From contig CALNHX010007575.1 of the NCBI GenBank assembly GCA_940337035.1, forward strand, positions 1 to 64,000: a stretch of DNA of 64,000 nt, in the 5' to 3' direction. Source of the stretch: Agriotes lineatus (lineage: Eukaryota > Arthropoda > Insecta > Coleoptera > Elateridae). The position numbers and the translations under genes are program-made. Shown piece after piece: positions 48,001 to 62,200 of the stretch. The notes beneath the pieces were generated by a model. That model saw only the letters and a list, made by a program, of their open reading frames with translations. It was not told the DNA's origin and searched no databases. The stretch's first letter is position 1. Each line of letters opens with the position of its first letter.

Positions 48001-49590
48001 TACTGTAATTTGTAAAACACTCCATAAGGACATTATAATTTTCTAAAGAGTTGTGGCCATTTGCCAGCGTTTATTCTGATAAATATAACTTCATCCGAAA
48101 CCTCCGCGTATTACATAGGCAGTTACCTATTGTAAAACATCGATATTGTTGTTGAAGGCCACCATTAATTTAGATAAAATGTAATAAAATGTAATTAATG
48201 GTTCACGAAAATCGAAACTGCTCTTAATAAAAGCTATATTAATACATATGCAGGATTTATTTGCTAGGGAGTGTGAAAATGCACTCCTATTAATTTACTG
48301 TAATTCGCAAAACACTCCATAAGCGCAGTTGAGTTTTCTAAATAGATGTGGCCATTTGCAAGCGTTTATTCTGATAAATATAATTTCCTCCGAAACCTCC
48401 GCGTATTATATAGGCAGTTACCTATTGTAAAACATCCATATTGTTGTTGAAGGCCGTCCTAAATACTGATAAAATATAATTAAATGCAATTAATGCTTCA
48501 CGAAAATCGAAACCGCTCTTAATAAACGCTGTATTAATACATACGCGGGATTTAAATGCTAGCGAGTATGGAACGGCACTCCTATTAATTTACTGTATTT
48601 CCTAAAACACTCCATAAGGACATTATAATTTTTTAAATAGATGTTGTTATTTGCAAGTCTTTATTCCGATAAATATAAGCACCACCGAGACCTATGCGTA
48701 CTATATAGGTAGCTGCCTAATGTAAAGCATCCATATTGTTGTTAAAGGCCACCAATAATTCACAACAAATATAATAAAATGCAATTAATGGTTCACGAAA
48801 ATCGAAACTGCTCTTAATAAACGCTATATTAATACATATGCAAGATTTCTTTCCTAGGGATTGTAGAAATGCACTCCTATTAATTTACTGTAATTCGTAA
48901 AACACTCCATAAGGACATTATAATTTTTTAAATAGATGTTGCCATTTGCAAGTGTTTATTCTGATAAATATAAGCACCGCCGAGACCTATGCGTACTATA
49001 TAGGTAGCTGCCTAATGTAAAGCATCCATATTGTTGTTAAAGGTCACCAATAATTCACAAAAAATATAATAAAATGCAATTAATGGTTCACGAAAATCGA
49101 AACTGCTCTTAATAAACGCTATATTAATACATATGCAAGATTTCTTTCCTAGGGATTGTAGAAATGCACTCCTATTAATTTACTGTAATTCGTAAAACAC
49201 TCCATAAGGACATTATAAATTTCTAAAGAGTTGTGGCCATTTGCCAGCGTTTATTCTGATAAATATAACTTCATCCGAAACCTCCGCGTATTACATAGGC
49301 AGTTACCTATTGTAAAACATCCATATTGTTGTTGAAAGCCGTCCTAAATACTGATAAAATATAATTAAATGCAATTAATGCTTCACGAAAATCGAAACCG
49401 CTCTTAATAAACGCTGTATTAATACATACGCGGGATTTATATGCTAGCGAGTATGGAACGGCACTCCTATTAATTTACTGTATTTCCTAAAACACTCCAT
49501 AAGGACATTATAATTTTTTAAATAGATGTTGTTATTTGCAAGTCTTTATTCCGATAAATATAAGCACCACCGAGACCTATGCGTACTATA

Positions 49591-51107
49591 CAGTGTGTCC
49601 AAGATAAGGAGGGCCAGTATGGGGATCTCGGTAATGGTAAGAGATACAAATTTGGTTAAATGGGAAGAAAGTTGCGCAATTAAAGGACTAAAAAAATGAC
49701 GTCTAGAAATCCTTGATATGATTTTTCGTTTTTGAATTATATAAAAAAAACTGAATTTTTGGATTTTCTTTTTTATTTTTTTCTGGCGTTAATATTAAAG
49801 TTAGAGCGAAACTGATTAAACTTCTTTATAGCAACTTTTAGTGGACTTAATTATTACGTTATCAATTTTTTTATCCGACGTTTCGTCTTCGAGAAACCAT
49901 CATCAACTTCATTTTTTTAAATACGGTCCTGGTTTTTTGATGCCAAATTTGCAAAGCCCTTGTTACTGTGAATTCAACAATGTACCACATATTATGATTT
50001 AATTACGTTTCGAGCTTTTTTCTGATCATCATCAGAAAATTTTTTAGATACGGACCTGCATTTTTGATAATTTTGTAAAAATAAGTTCATACAGTAAGAT
50101 AGGCGTTTTTGGATGCCGTTAAAATATTAAAATGCACATCATAATGTCAGAATTCTGATACATTAATTTAATAAGCAACCAAAAACTATTAACAATAAAC
50201 AAAAAAGAAATGAACAAAAGATAGACAGAAAGAATAACAAAACGAACATCGAAACTATTTAATAGGTATTAAATTTACAGAAGGTATTCAAAAAGGTTGC
50301 CATCATTCTCCATGCATAAATAACATCTAACTGTAGAATCTAAAACATTATTCAGCAATACAGGCGTTATACTTTGAAAGGCTTCGAGAACCAATCTTCT
50401 AAGTTCTTCTTCTATTTCAAAACGTTAAATACCTATTACATTGTTTCAAGGCTCGTTTTCTCATTCTTTCTGCCTATCTTTTGTTCATTTATTTGTTGTT
50501 TATTGTTAATAGTTATTGGTTGCTTATTAAATTAATGTATCAGAATTCTGACATTATGCTGTGCATTTTAATATTTTAACGGCATCTAAAAACGCCTATC
50601 TTACTGTATGAACTTATTTTTACAAAATTATCAAAAATGCAGGTCCGTATCTAAAAAATTTTCTGATAATGATCAGAAAAAAGCTCGAAACGTAATTAAA
50701 TCATAATATGTGGTACATTGTTGAATTCAGAGTAACAAGGGCTTTGCAAATTTGGCATCAAAAAACCAGGACCGTATTTAAAAAAATGAAGTTGATGACG
50801 GTTTCTCGAAGACGAAACGTCGGATAAAAAAATTGATAACGTAATCATTAAGTCCACTAAAAGTTGCTATAAAGAAGTTTAATCAGTTTCGCTCTAACTT
50901 TAATATTAACGCCAGAAAAAAATAAAAAAGAAAATCCAAAAATTCGGTTTTTTTGAGATAATTCAAAAACGACTAATCATATCAAGGATTTCTAGACGTC
51001 ATTTTTTTAGTCCTTTAATTGCGCAACTTTCTTCCCATTTAACCAAATTTGTATCTCTTACCATTACCGAGATCCCCATACTGGCCCTCCTTATCTTGGA
51101 CACACTG
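49591..51107. mobile_element. 1517-bp foldback transposon inserted in the satellite
   Basis: Ends are CAGTGTGTCCAAGATAAGG and its inverse. The inserted site reads GCGTACTA-TA-[element]-TA-TAGGTAGC, so removal of the element plus one TA restores the normal monomer text. The arms are about 650 bp each and nearly perfect inverses (49591 to about 50250, about 50450 to 51107), around a ~200-bp unique centre. That centre keeps a transposase C-terminus on the minus strand. The TA duplication and the remnant place it in the Tc1/mariner superfamily as a non-autonomous foldback. Confidence 0.9.
50275..50424 (-). pseudogene. Transposase C-terminal remnant in the foldback centre
   Basis: The minus-strand frame reads RFEIEEELRRLVLEAFQSIT, then PVLLNNVLDSTVRCYLCMEN, then DGNLFEYLL and a stop, about 49 residues. 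This is the C-terminal pattern of insect Tc1/mariner-type transposases, the same pattern as ITPQMLAEV...GHHFEHLL at the end of the 2836-3165 remnant. All catalytic residues are missing. It identifies the parent of the foldback. Confidence 0.7.
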
Positions 51108-54100
51108 TATAGGTAGCTGCCTAATGTAAAGCATCCATATTGTTGTTAAAGGCCACCAATAATTCACAACAAATATAATAAAATGCAATTAATGGTTCAC
51201 GGAAATCGAAACTGCTCTTAATAAACGCTATATTAATACATATGCAGGATTTATTTCCTAGGGATTGTGGAAATGCACTCCTAGTAATTTACTGTAATTC
51301 GTAAAACACTCCATAAGGACATTATAATTTTCTAAAGAGTTGTGGCCATTTGCAAGCGTTTATTCTGATAAATATAACTTCCTCCGAAACCTCCGCGTAT
51401 TATATAGGCAGTTACCTATTGTAAAACATCCATATTGTTGTTGAAGGCCACTAATAATTCATATAAAATATAATAAAATGCAATTAATGGTTCACGGAAA
51501 TGGACACTGCTCTTAATAAACGCTATATTAATACATATGCAGGATTTATTTGCTAGGGATTGTGGAAATGCACACCTATTAATTTACTGTAATTCGTAAA
51601 ACACTCCATAAGGACATTATAATTTTCTAAAGAGTTGTGGCCATTTGCAAGCTTGTATTCTGATAAATATAATCTCCATTGAGACCTCAGCGTACTATAT
51701 AGGTAGCTGCCTAATGTAAAGCATCGATATTGTTGTTGAAGGCCACCATTAATTTAGATAAAATGTAATTAATGGTTCACGAAAATCGAAACTGCTCTTA
51801 ATAAAAGCTATATTAATACATATGCAGGATTTATTTGCTAGGGAGTGTGAAAATGCACTCCTATTAATTTACTGTAATTCGCAAAACACTCCATAAGCGC
51901 AGTTGAGTTTTCTAAATAGATGTGGCCATTTGCAAGCGTTTATTCTGATAAATATAATTTCCTCCGAAACCTCCGCGTATTATATAGGCAGTTACCTATT
52001 GTAAAACATCCATATTGTTGTTGAAGGCCGTCCTAAATACTGATAAAATATAATTAAATGCAATTAATGCTTCACGAAAATCGAAACCGCTCTTAATAAA
52101 CGCTGTATTAATACATACGCGGGATTTAAATGCTAGCGAGTATGGAACAGCACTCCTATTAATTTACTGTATTTCCTAAAACACTCCATAAGGACATTAT
52201 AATTTTCTAAATAGATGTTGCCATTTGCAAGTGTTTATTCTGATAAATATAAGCACCGCCGAGACCTATGCGTACTATATAGGTAGCTGCCTAATGTAAA
52301 GCATCCATATTGTTGTTAAAGGTCACCAATAATTCACAAAAAATATAATAAAATGCAATTAATGGTTCACGAAAATCGAAACTGCTCTTGATAAACGCTA
52401 TATTAATACATATGCAAGATTTCTTTCCTAGGGATTGTAGAAATGCACTCCTATTAATTTACTGTAATTCGTAAAACACTCCATAAGGACATTATAATTT
52501 TCTAAAGAGTTGTGGCCATTTGCCAGCGTTTATTCTGATAAATATAACTTCATCCGAAACCTCCGCGTATTACATAGGCAGTTACCTATTGTAAAACATC
52601 CATATTGTTGTTGAAGGCCGTCCTAAATACTGATAAAATATAATTAAATGCAATTAATGCTTCACGAAAATCGAAACCGCTCTTAATAAACGCTTTATTA
52701 ATATATACGCGGGATTTAAATGCTAGCGAGTATGGAACGGCACTCCTATTAATTTACTGTATTTCCTAAAACACTCCATAAGGACATTATAATATTTTAA
52801 ATAGATGTTGTTATTTGCAAGTCTTTATTCCGATAAATATAAGCACCACCGAGACCTATGCGTACTATATAGGTAGCTGCCTAATGTAAAGCATCCATAT
52901 TGTTGTTAAAGGCCACCAATAATTCACAACAAATATAATAAAATTCATTTAATGGTTCACGAAAATCGAAACTGCTCTTAATAAACGCTATATTAATACA
53001 TATGCAAGATTTATTTCCTAGGGATTGTGGAAATGCACTCCTATTAATTTACTGTAATTCGTAAAACACTCCATAAGGACATTATAATTTTCTAAAGAGT
53101 TGTGGCCATTTGCCAGCGTTTATTCTGATAAATATAACTTCATCCGAAACCTCCGCGTATTACATAGGCAGTTACCTATTGTAAAACATCCATATTGTTG
53201 TTGAAGGCCGTCCTAAATACTGATGAAATATAATTAAATGCAATTAATGCTTCACGAAAATCGAAACCGCTCTTAATAAACGCTGTATTAATACATACGC
53301 GGGATTTAAATGCTAGCGAGTATGGAACGGCACTCCTATTAATTTACTGTATTTCCTAAAACACTCCATAAGGACATTATAATTTTTTAAATAGATGTTG
53401 TTATTTGCAAGTCTTTATTCCGATAAATATAAGCACCACCGAGACCTATGCTTACTATATAGGTAGCTGCCTAATGTAAAGCATCCATATTGTTGTTAAA
53501 GGCCACCAATAATTCACAACAAATATAATAAAATTCATTTAATGGTTCACGAAAATCGAAACTGCTCTTAATAAACGCTATATTAATACATATGCAAGAT
53601 TTATTTCCTAGGGATTGTGGAAATGCACTCCTATTAATTTACTGTAATTCGTAAAACACTCCATAAGGACATTATAATTTTCTAAAGAGTTGTGGCCATT
53701 TGCCATCGTTTATTCTGATAAATATAACTTCATCCGAAACCTCCGCGTATTACATAGGCAGTTACCTATTGTAAAACATCCATATTGTTGTTGAAGGCCG
53801 TCCTAAATACTGATAAAATATAATTAAATGCAATTAATGCTTCACGAAAATCGAAACCGCTCTTAATAAACGCTGTATTTATACATACGCGGAATTTAAA
53901 TGCTAGCGAGTATGGAACGGCACTCCTATTAATTTACTGTATTTCCTAAAACACTCCATAAGGACATTATAATTTTTTAAATAGATGTTGTTATTTGCAA
54001 GTCTTTATTCCGATAAATATAAGCACCACCGAGACCTATGCGTACTATATAGGTAGCTGCCTAATGTAAAGCATCCATATTGTTGTTAAAGGCCACCAAT

Positions 54101-57100
54101 AATTCACAACAAATATAATAAAATGCAATTAATGGTTCACGAAAATCGAAACTGCTCTTAATAAACGCTATATTAATACATATGCAAGATTTCTTTCCTA
54201 GGGATTGTAGAAATGCACTCCTATTAATTTACTGTAATTCGTAAAACACTCCATAAGGACATTATAATTTTTTAAATAGATGTTGCCATTTGCAAGTGTT
54301 TATTCTGATAAATATAAGCACCGCCGAGACCTATGCGTACTATATAGGTAGCTGCCTAATGTAAAGCATCCATATTGTTGTTAAAGGTCACCAATAATTC
54401 ACAAAAAATATAATAAAATGCAATTAATGGTTCACGAAAATCGAAACTGCTCTTAATAAACGCTATATTAATACATATGCAAGATTTCTTTCCTAGGGAT
54501 TGTAGAAATGCACTCCTATTAATTTACTGTAATTCGTAAAACACTCCATAAGGACATTATAAATTTCTAAAGAGTTGTGGCCATTTGCCAGCGTTTATTC
54601 TGATAAATATAACTTCATCCGAAACCTCCGCGTATTACATAGGCAGTTACCTATTGTAAAACATCCATATTGTTGTTGAAAGCCGTCCTAAATACTGATA
54701 AAATATAATTAAATGCAATTAATGCTTCACGAAAATCGAAACCGCTCTTAATAAACGCTGTATTAATACATACGCGGGATTTATATGCTAGCGAGTATGG
54801 AACGGCACTCCTATTAATTTACTGTATTTCCTAAAACACTCCATAAGGACATTATAATTTTTTAAATTGATGTTGTTATTTGCAAGTCTTTATTCCGATA
54901 AATATAAGCACCACCGAGACCTATGCGTACTATATAGGTAGCTGCCTAATGTAAAGCATCCATATTGTTGTTAAAGGCCACCAATAATTCACAACAAATA
55001 TAATAAAATGCAATTAATGGTTCACGGAAATCGAAACTGCTCTTAATAAACGCTATATTAATACATATGCAGGATTTATTTCCTAGGGATTGTGGAAATG
55101 CACTCCTAGTAATTTACTGTAATTCGTAAAACACTCCATAAGGACATTATAATTTTCTAAAGAGTTGTGGCCATTTGCAAGCGTTTATTCTGATAAATAT
55201 AACTTCCTCCGAAACCTCCGCGTATTATATAGGCAGTTACCTATTGTAAAACATCCATATTGTTGTTGAAGGCCACTAATAATTCATATAAAATATAATA
55301 AAATGCAATTAATGGTTCACGGAAATGGACACTGCTCTTAATAAACGCTATATTAATACATATGCAGGATTTATTTGCTAGGGATTGTGGAAATGCACAC
55401 CTATTAATTTACTGTAATTCGTAAAACACTCCATAAGGACATTATAATTTTCTAAAGAGTTGTGGCCATTTGCAAGCTTGTATTCTGATAAATATAATCT
55501 CCATTGAGACCTCAGCGTACTATATAGGTAGCTGCCTAATGTAAAGCATCGATATTGTTGTTGAAGGCCACCATTAATTTAGATAAAATGTAATTAATGG
55601 TTCACGAAAATCGAAACTGCTCTTAATAACAGCTATATTAATACATATGCAGGATGTATTTGCTAGGGAGTGTGAAAATGCACTCCTATTAATTTACTGT
55701 AATTCGCAAAACACTCCATAAGCGCAGTTGAGTTTTCTAAATAGATGTGGCCATTTGCAAGCGTTTATTCTGATAAATATAATTTCCTCCGAAACCTCCG
55801 CGTATTATATAGGCAGTTACCTATTGTAAAACATCCATATTGTTGTTGAAGGCCGTCCTAAATACTGATAAAATATAATTAAATGCAATTAATGCTTCAC
55901 GAAAATCGAAACCGCTCTTAATAAACGCTGTATTAATACATACGCGGGATTTAAATGCTAGCGAGTATGGAACAGCACTCCTATTAATTTACTGTATTTC
56001 CTAAAACACTCCATAAGGACATTATAATTTTCTAAATAGATGTTGCCATTTGCAAGTGTTTATTCTGATAAATATAAGCACCGCCGAGACCTATGCGTAC
56101 TATATAGGTAGCTGCCTAATGTAAAGCATCCATATTGTTGTTAAAGGTCACCAATAATTCACAAAAAATATAATAAAATGCAATTAATGGTTCACGAAAA
56201 TCGAAACTGCTCTTGATAAACGCTATATTAATACATATGCAAGATTTCTTTCCTAGGGATTGTAGAAATGCACTCCTATTAATTTACTGTAATTCGTAAA
56301 ACACTCCATAAGGACATTATAATTTTCTAAAGAGTTGTGGCCATTTGCCAGCGTTTATTCTGATAAATATAACTTCATCCGAAACCTCCGCGTATTACAT
56401 AGGCAGTTACCTATTGTAAAACATCCATATTGTTGTTGAAGGCCGTCCTAAATACTGATAAAATATAATTAAATGCAATTAATGCTTCACGAAAATCGAA
56501 ACCGCTCTTAATAAACGCTTTATTAATATATACGCGGGATTTAAATGCTAGCGAGTATGGAACGGCACTCCTATTAATTTACTGTATTTCCTAAAACACT
56601 CCATAAGGACATTATAATATTTTAAATAGATGTTGTTATTTGCAAGTCTTTATTCCGATAAATATAAGCACCACCGAGACCTATGCGTACTATATAGGTA
56701 GCTGCCTAATGTAAAGCATCCATATTGTTGTTAAAGGCCACCAATAATTCACAACAAATATAATAAAATTCATTTAATGGTTCACGAAAATCGAAACTGC
56801 TCTTAATAAACGCTATATTAATACATATGCAAGATTTATTTCCTAGGGATTGTGGAAATGCACTCCTATTAATTTACTGTAATTCGTAAAACACTCCATA
56901 AGGACATTATAATTTTCTAAAGAGTTGTGGCCATTTGCCAGCGTTTATTCTGATAAATATAACTTCATCCGAAACCTCCGCGTATTACATAGGCAGTTAC
57001 CTATTGTAAAACATCCATATTGTTGTTGAAGGCCGTCCTAAATACTGATGAAATATAATTAAATGCAATTAATGCTTCACGAAAATCGAAACCGCTCTTA

Positions 57101-60100
57101 ATAAACGCTGTATTAATACATACGCGGGATTTAAATGCTAGCGAGTATGGACCGGCACTCCTATTAATTTACTGTATTTCCTAAAACACTCCATAAGGAC
57201 ATTATAATTTTTTAAATAGATGTTGTTATTTGCAAGTCTTTATTCCGATAAATATAAGCACCACCGAGACCTATGCTTACTATATAGGTAGCTGCCTAAT
57301 GTAAAGCATCCATATTGTTGTTAAAGGCCACCAATAATTCACAACAAATATAATAAAATTCATTTAATGGTTCACGAAAATCGAAACTGCTCTTAATAAA
57401 CGCTATATTAATACATATGCAAGATTTATTTCCTAGGGATTGTGGAAATGCACTCCTATTAATTTACTGTAATTCGTAAAACACTCCATAAGGACATTAT
57501 AATTTTCTAAAGAGTTGTGGCCATTTGCCATCGTTTATTCTGATAAATATAACTTCATCCGAAACCTCCGCGTATTACATAGGCAGTTACCTATTGTAAA
57601 ACATCCATATTGTTGTTGAAGGCCGTCCTAAATACTGATAAAATATAATTAAATGCAATTAATGCTTCACGAAAATCGAAACCGCTCTTAATAAACGCTG
57701 TATTTATACATACGCGGAATTTAAATGCTAGCGAGTATGGAACGGCACTCCTATTAATTTACTGTATTTCCTAAAACACTCCATAAGGACATTATAATTT
57801 TTTAAATAGATGTTGTTATTTGCAAGTCTTTATTCCGATAAATATAAGCACCACCGAGACCTATGCGTACTATATAGGTAGCTGCCTAATGTAAAGCATC
57901 CATATTGTTGTTAAAGGCCACCAATAATTCACAACAAATATAATAAAATGCAATTAATGGTTCACGAAAATCGAAACTGCTCTTAATAAACGCTATATTA
58001 ATACATATGCAAGATTTCTTTCCTAGGGATTGTAGAAATGCACTCCTATTAATTTACTGTAATTCGTAAAACACTCCATAAGGACATTATAATTTTTTAA
58101 ATAGATGTTGCCATTTGCAAGTGTTTATTCTGATAAATATAAGCACCGCCGAGACCTATGCGTACTATATAGGTAGCTGCCTAATGTAAAGCATCCATAT
58201 TGTTGTTAAAGGTCACCAATAATTCACAAAAAATATAATAAAATGCAATTAATGGTTCACGAAAATCGAAACTGCTCTTAATAAACGCTATATTAATACA
58301 TATGCAAGATTTCTTTCCTAGGGATTGTAGAAATGCACTCCTATTAATTTACTGTAATTCGTAAAACACTCCATAAGGACATTATAAATTTCTAAAGAGT
58401 TGTGGCCATTTGCCAGCGTTTATTCTGATAAATATAACTTCATCCGAAACCTCCGCGTATTACATAGGCAGTTACCTATTGTAAAACATCCATATTGTTG
58501 TTGAAAGCCGTCCTAAATACTGATAAAATATAATTAAATGCAATTAATGCTTCACGAAAATCGAAACCGCTCTTAATAAACGCTGTATTAATACATACGC
58601 GGGATTTATATGCTAGCGAGTATGGAACGGCACTCCTATTAATTTACTGTATTTCCTAAAACACTCCATAAGGACATTATAATTTTTTAAATAGATGTTG
58701 TTATTTGCAAGTCTTTATTCCGATAAATATAAGCACCACCGAGACCTATGCGTACTATATAGGTAGCTGCCTAATGTAAAGCATCCATATTGTTGTTAAA
58801 GGCCACCAATAATTCACAACAAATATAATAAAATGCAATTAATGGTTCACGGAAATCGAAACTGCTCTTAATAAACGCTATATTAATACATATGCAGGAT
58901 TTATTTCCTAGGGATTGTGGAAATGCACTCCTAGTAATTTACTGTAATTCGTAAAACACTCCATAAGGACATTATAATTTTCTAAAGAATTGTGGCCATT
59001 TGCAAGCGTTTATTCTGATAAATATAACTTCCTCCGAAACCTCCGCGTATTATATAGGCAGTTACCTATTGTAAAACATCCATATTGTTGTTGAAGGCCA
59101 CTAATAATTCATATAAAATATAATAAAATGCAATTAATGGTTCACGGAAATGGACACTGCTCTTAATAAACGCTATATTAATACATATGCAGGATTTATT
59201 TGCTAGGGATTGTGGAAATGCACACCTATTAATTTACTGTAATTCGTCAAACACTCCATAAGGACATTATAATTTTCTAAAGAGTTGTGGCCATTTGCAA
59301 GCTTGTATTCTGATAAATATAATCTCCATTGAGACCTCAGCGTACTATATAGGTAGCTGCCTAATGTAAAGCATCGATATTGTTGTTGAAGGCCACCATT
59401 AATTTAGATAAAATGTAATTAATGGTTCACGAAAATCGAAACTGCTCTTAATAAAAGCTATATTAATACATATGCAGGATTTATTTGCTAGGGAGTGTGA
59501 AAATGCACTCCTATTAATTTACTGTAATTCGCAAAACACTCCATAAGCGCAGTTGAGTTTTCTAAATAGATGTGGCCATTTGCAAGCGTTTATTCTGATA
59601 AATATAATTTCCTCCGAAACCTCCGCGTATTATATAGGCAGTTACCTATTGTAAAACATCCATATTGTTGTTGAAGGCCGTCCTAAATACTGATAAAATA
59701 TAATTAAATGCAATTAATGCTTCACGAAAATCGAAACCGCTCTTAATAAACGCTGTATTAATACATACGCGGGATTTAAATGCTAGCGAGTATGGAACAG
59801 CACTCCTATTAATTTACTGTATTTCCTAAAACACTCCATAAGGACATTATAATTTTCTAAATAGATGTTGCCATTTGCAAGTGTTTATTCTGATAAATAT
59901 AAGCACCGCCGAGACCTATGCGTACTATATAGGTAGCTGCCTAATGTAAAGCATCCATATTGTTGTTAAAGGTCACCAATAATTCACAAAAAATATAATA
60001 AAATGCAATTAATGGTTCACGAAAATCGAAACTGCTCTTGATAAACGCTATATTAATACATATGCAAGATTTCTTTCCTAGGGATTGTAGAAATGCACTC

Positions 60101-62200
60101 CTATTAATTTACTGTAATTCGTAAAACACTCCATAAGGACATTATAATTTTCTAAAGAGTTGTGGCCATTTGCCAGCGTTTATTCTGATAAATATAACTT
60201 CATCCGAAACCTCCGCGTATTACATAGGCAGTTACCTATTGTAAAACATCCATATTGTTGTTGAAGGCCGTCCTAAATACTGATAAAATATAATTAAATG
60301 CAATTAATGCTTCACGAAAATCGAAACCGCTCTTAATAAACGCTTTATTAATATATACGCGGGATTTAAATGCTAGCGAGTATGGAACGGCACTCCTATT
60401 AATTTACTGTATTTCCTAAAACACTCCATAAGGACATTATAATATTTTAAATAGATGTTGTTATTTGCAAGTCTTTATTCCGATAAATATAAGCACCACC
60501 GAGACCTATGCGTACTATATAGGTAGCTGCCTAATGTAAAGCATCCATATTGTTGTTAAAGGCCACCAATAATTCACAACAAATATAATAAAATTCATTT
60601 AATGGTTCACGAAAATCGAAACTGCTCTTAATAAACGCTATATTAATACATATGCAAGATTTATTTCCTAGGGATTGTGGAAATGCACTCCTATTAATTT
60701 ACTGTAATTCGTAAAACACTCCATAAGGACATTATAATTTTCTAAAGAGTTGTGGCCATTTGCCAGCGTTTATTCTGATAAATATAACTTCATCCGAAAC
60801 CTCCGCGTATTACATAGGCAGTTACCTATTGTAAAACATCCATATTGTTGTTGAAGGCCGTCCTAAATACTGATGAAATATAATTAAATGCAATTAATGC
60901 TTCACGAAAATCGAAACCGCTCTTAATAAACGCTGTATTAATACATACGCGGGATTTAAATGCTAGCGAGTATGGAACGGCACTCCTATTAATTTACTGT
61001 ATTTCCTAAAACACTCCATAAGGACATTATAATTTTTTAAATAGATGTTGTTATTTGCAAGTCTTTATTCCGATAAATATAAGCACCACCGAGACCTATG
61101 CTTACTATATAGGTAGCTGCCTAATGTAAAGCATCCATATTGTTGTTAAAGGCCACCAATAATTCACAACAAATATAATAAAATTCATTTAATGGTTCAC
61201 GAAAATCGAAACTGCTCTTAATAAACGCTATATTAATACATATGCAAGATTTATTTCCTAGGGATTGTGGAAATGCACTCCTATTAATTTACTGTAATTC
61301 GTAAAACACTCCATAAGGACATTATAATTTTCTAAAGAGTTGTGGCCATTTGCCAGCGTTTATTCTGATAAATATAACTTCATCCGAAACCTCCGCGTAT
61401 TACATAGGCAGTTACCTATTGTAAAACATCCATATTGTTGTTGAAGGCCGTCCTAAATACTGATAAAATATAATTAAATGCAATTAATGCTTCACGAAAA
61501 TCGAAACCGCTCTTAATAAACGCTGTATTTATACATACGCGGGATTTAAATGCTAGCGAGTATGGAACGGCACTCCTATTAATTTACTGTATTTCCTAAA
61601 ACACTCCATAAGGACATTATAATTTTTTAAATAGATGTTGTTATTTGCAAGTCTTTATTCCGATAAATATAAGCACCACCGAGACCTATGCGTACTATAT
61701 AGGTAGCTGCCTAATGTAAAGCATCCATATTGTTGTTAAAGGCCACCAATAATTCACAACAAATATAATAAAATGCAATTAATGGTTCACGAAAATCGAA
61801 ACTGCTCTTAATAAACGCTATATTAATACATATGCAAGATTTCTTTCCTAGGGATTGTAGAAATGCACTCCTATTAATTTACTGTAATTCGTAAAACACT
61901 CCATAAGGACATTATAATTTTTTAAATAGATGTTGCCATTTGCAAGTGTTTATTCTGATAAATATAAGCACCGCCGAGACCTATGCGTACTATATAGGTC
62001 GCTGCCTAATGTAAAGCATCCATATTGTTGTTAAAGGTCACCAATAATTCACAAAAAATATAATAAAATGCAATTAATGGTTCACGAAAATCGAAACTGC
62101 TCTTAATAAACGCTATATTAATACATATGCAAGATTTCTTTCCTAGGGATTGTAGAAATGCACTCCTATTAATTTACTGTAATTCGTAAAACACTCCATA
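51108..62200. repeat. Higher-order repeat of 13 monomers (3825 bp), ~2.9 copies
   Basis: Private variants recur at 3825-bp steps: AATATTTTAAATAG (about 52793, 56618, 60443), CTCTTGATAAACG (about 52386, 56211, 60036), TATGCTTACTATAT (about 53448, 57273, 61098) and AAATGGACACTGC (51498, 55323, 59148). The unit is 13 monomers, one of them 285 bp. Copies differ by a handful of private changes (ACCGGCACTCC only at about 57150, AATTCGTCAAACAC only at about 59240). About 1.1 kb of a partial copy also lies left of the foldback. Confidence 0.9.

Larger units (their letters stand above)
17563..49590. repeat. Satellite DNA array, 295-bp monomers (left block)
   Basis: The marker CTCTTAATAAA recurs every 295 bp (for example at 17881, 18176, 18471, 18766, 19061, 19356 measured from TCTTAATAAA). 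Two types differ at many positions. Type A has GCTTCACG, GTATTAATACATACGCGGG, GCTAGCGAG and TGTATTTCC. Type B has GGTTCACG, ATATTAATACATATGC, CCTAGGGATTG and TGTAATTCG. They mostly alternate, giving a 590-bp dimer, with occasional BB steps and A/B hybrids. There is no long ORF. The array is head to tail without inversion. It is probably pericentromeric or other constitutive heterochromatin (inference). Confidence 0.97.
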
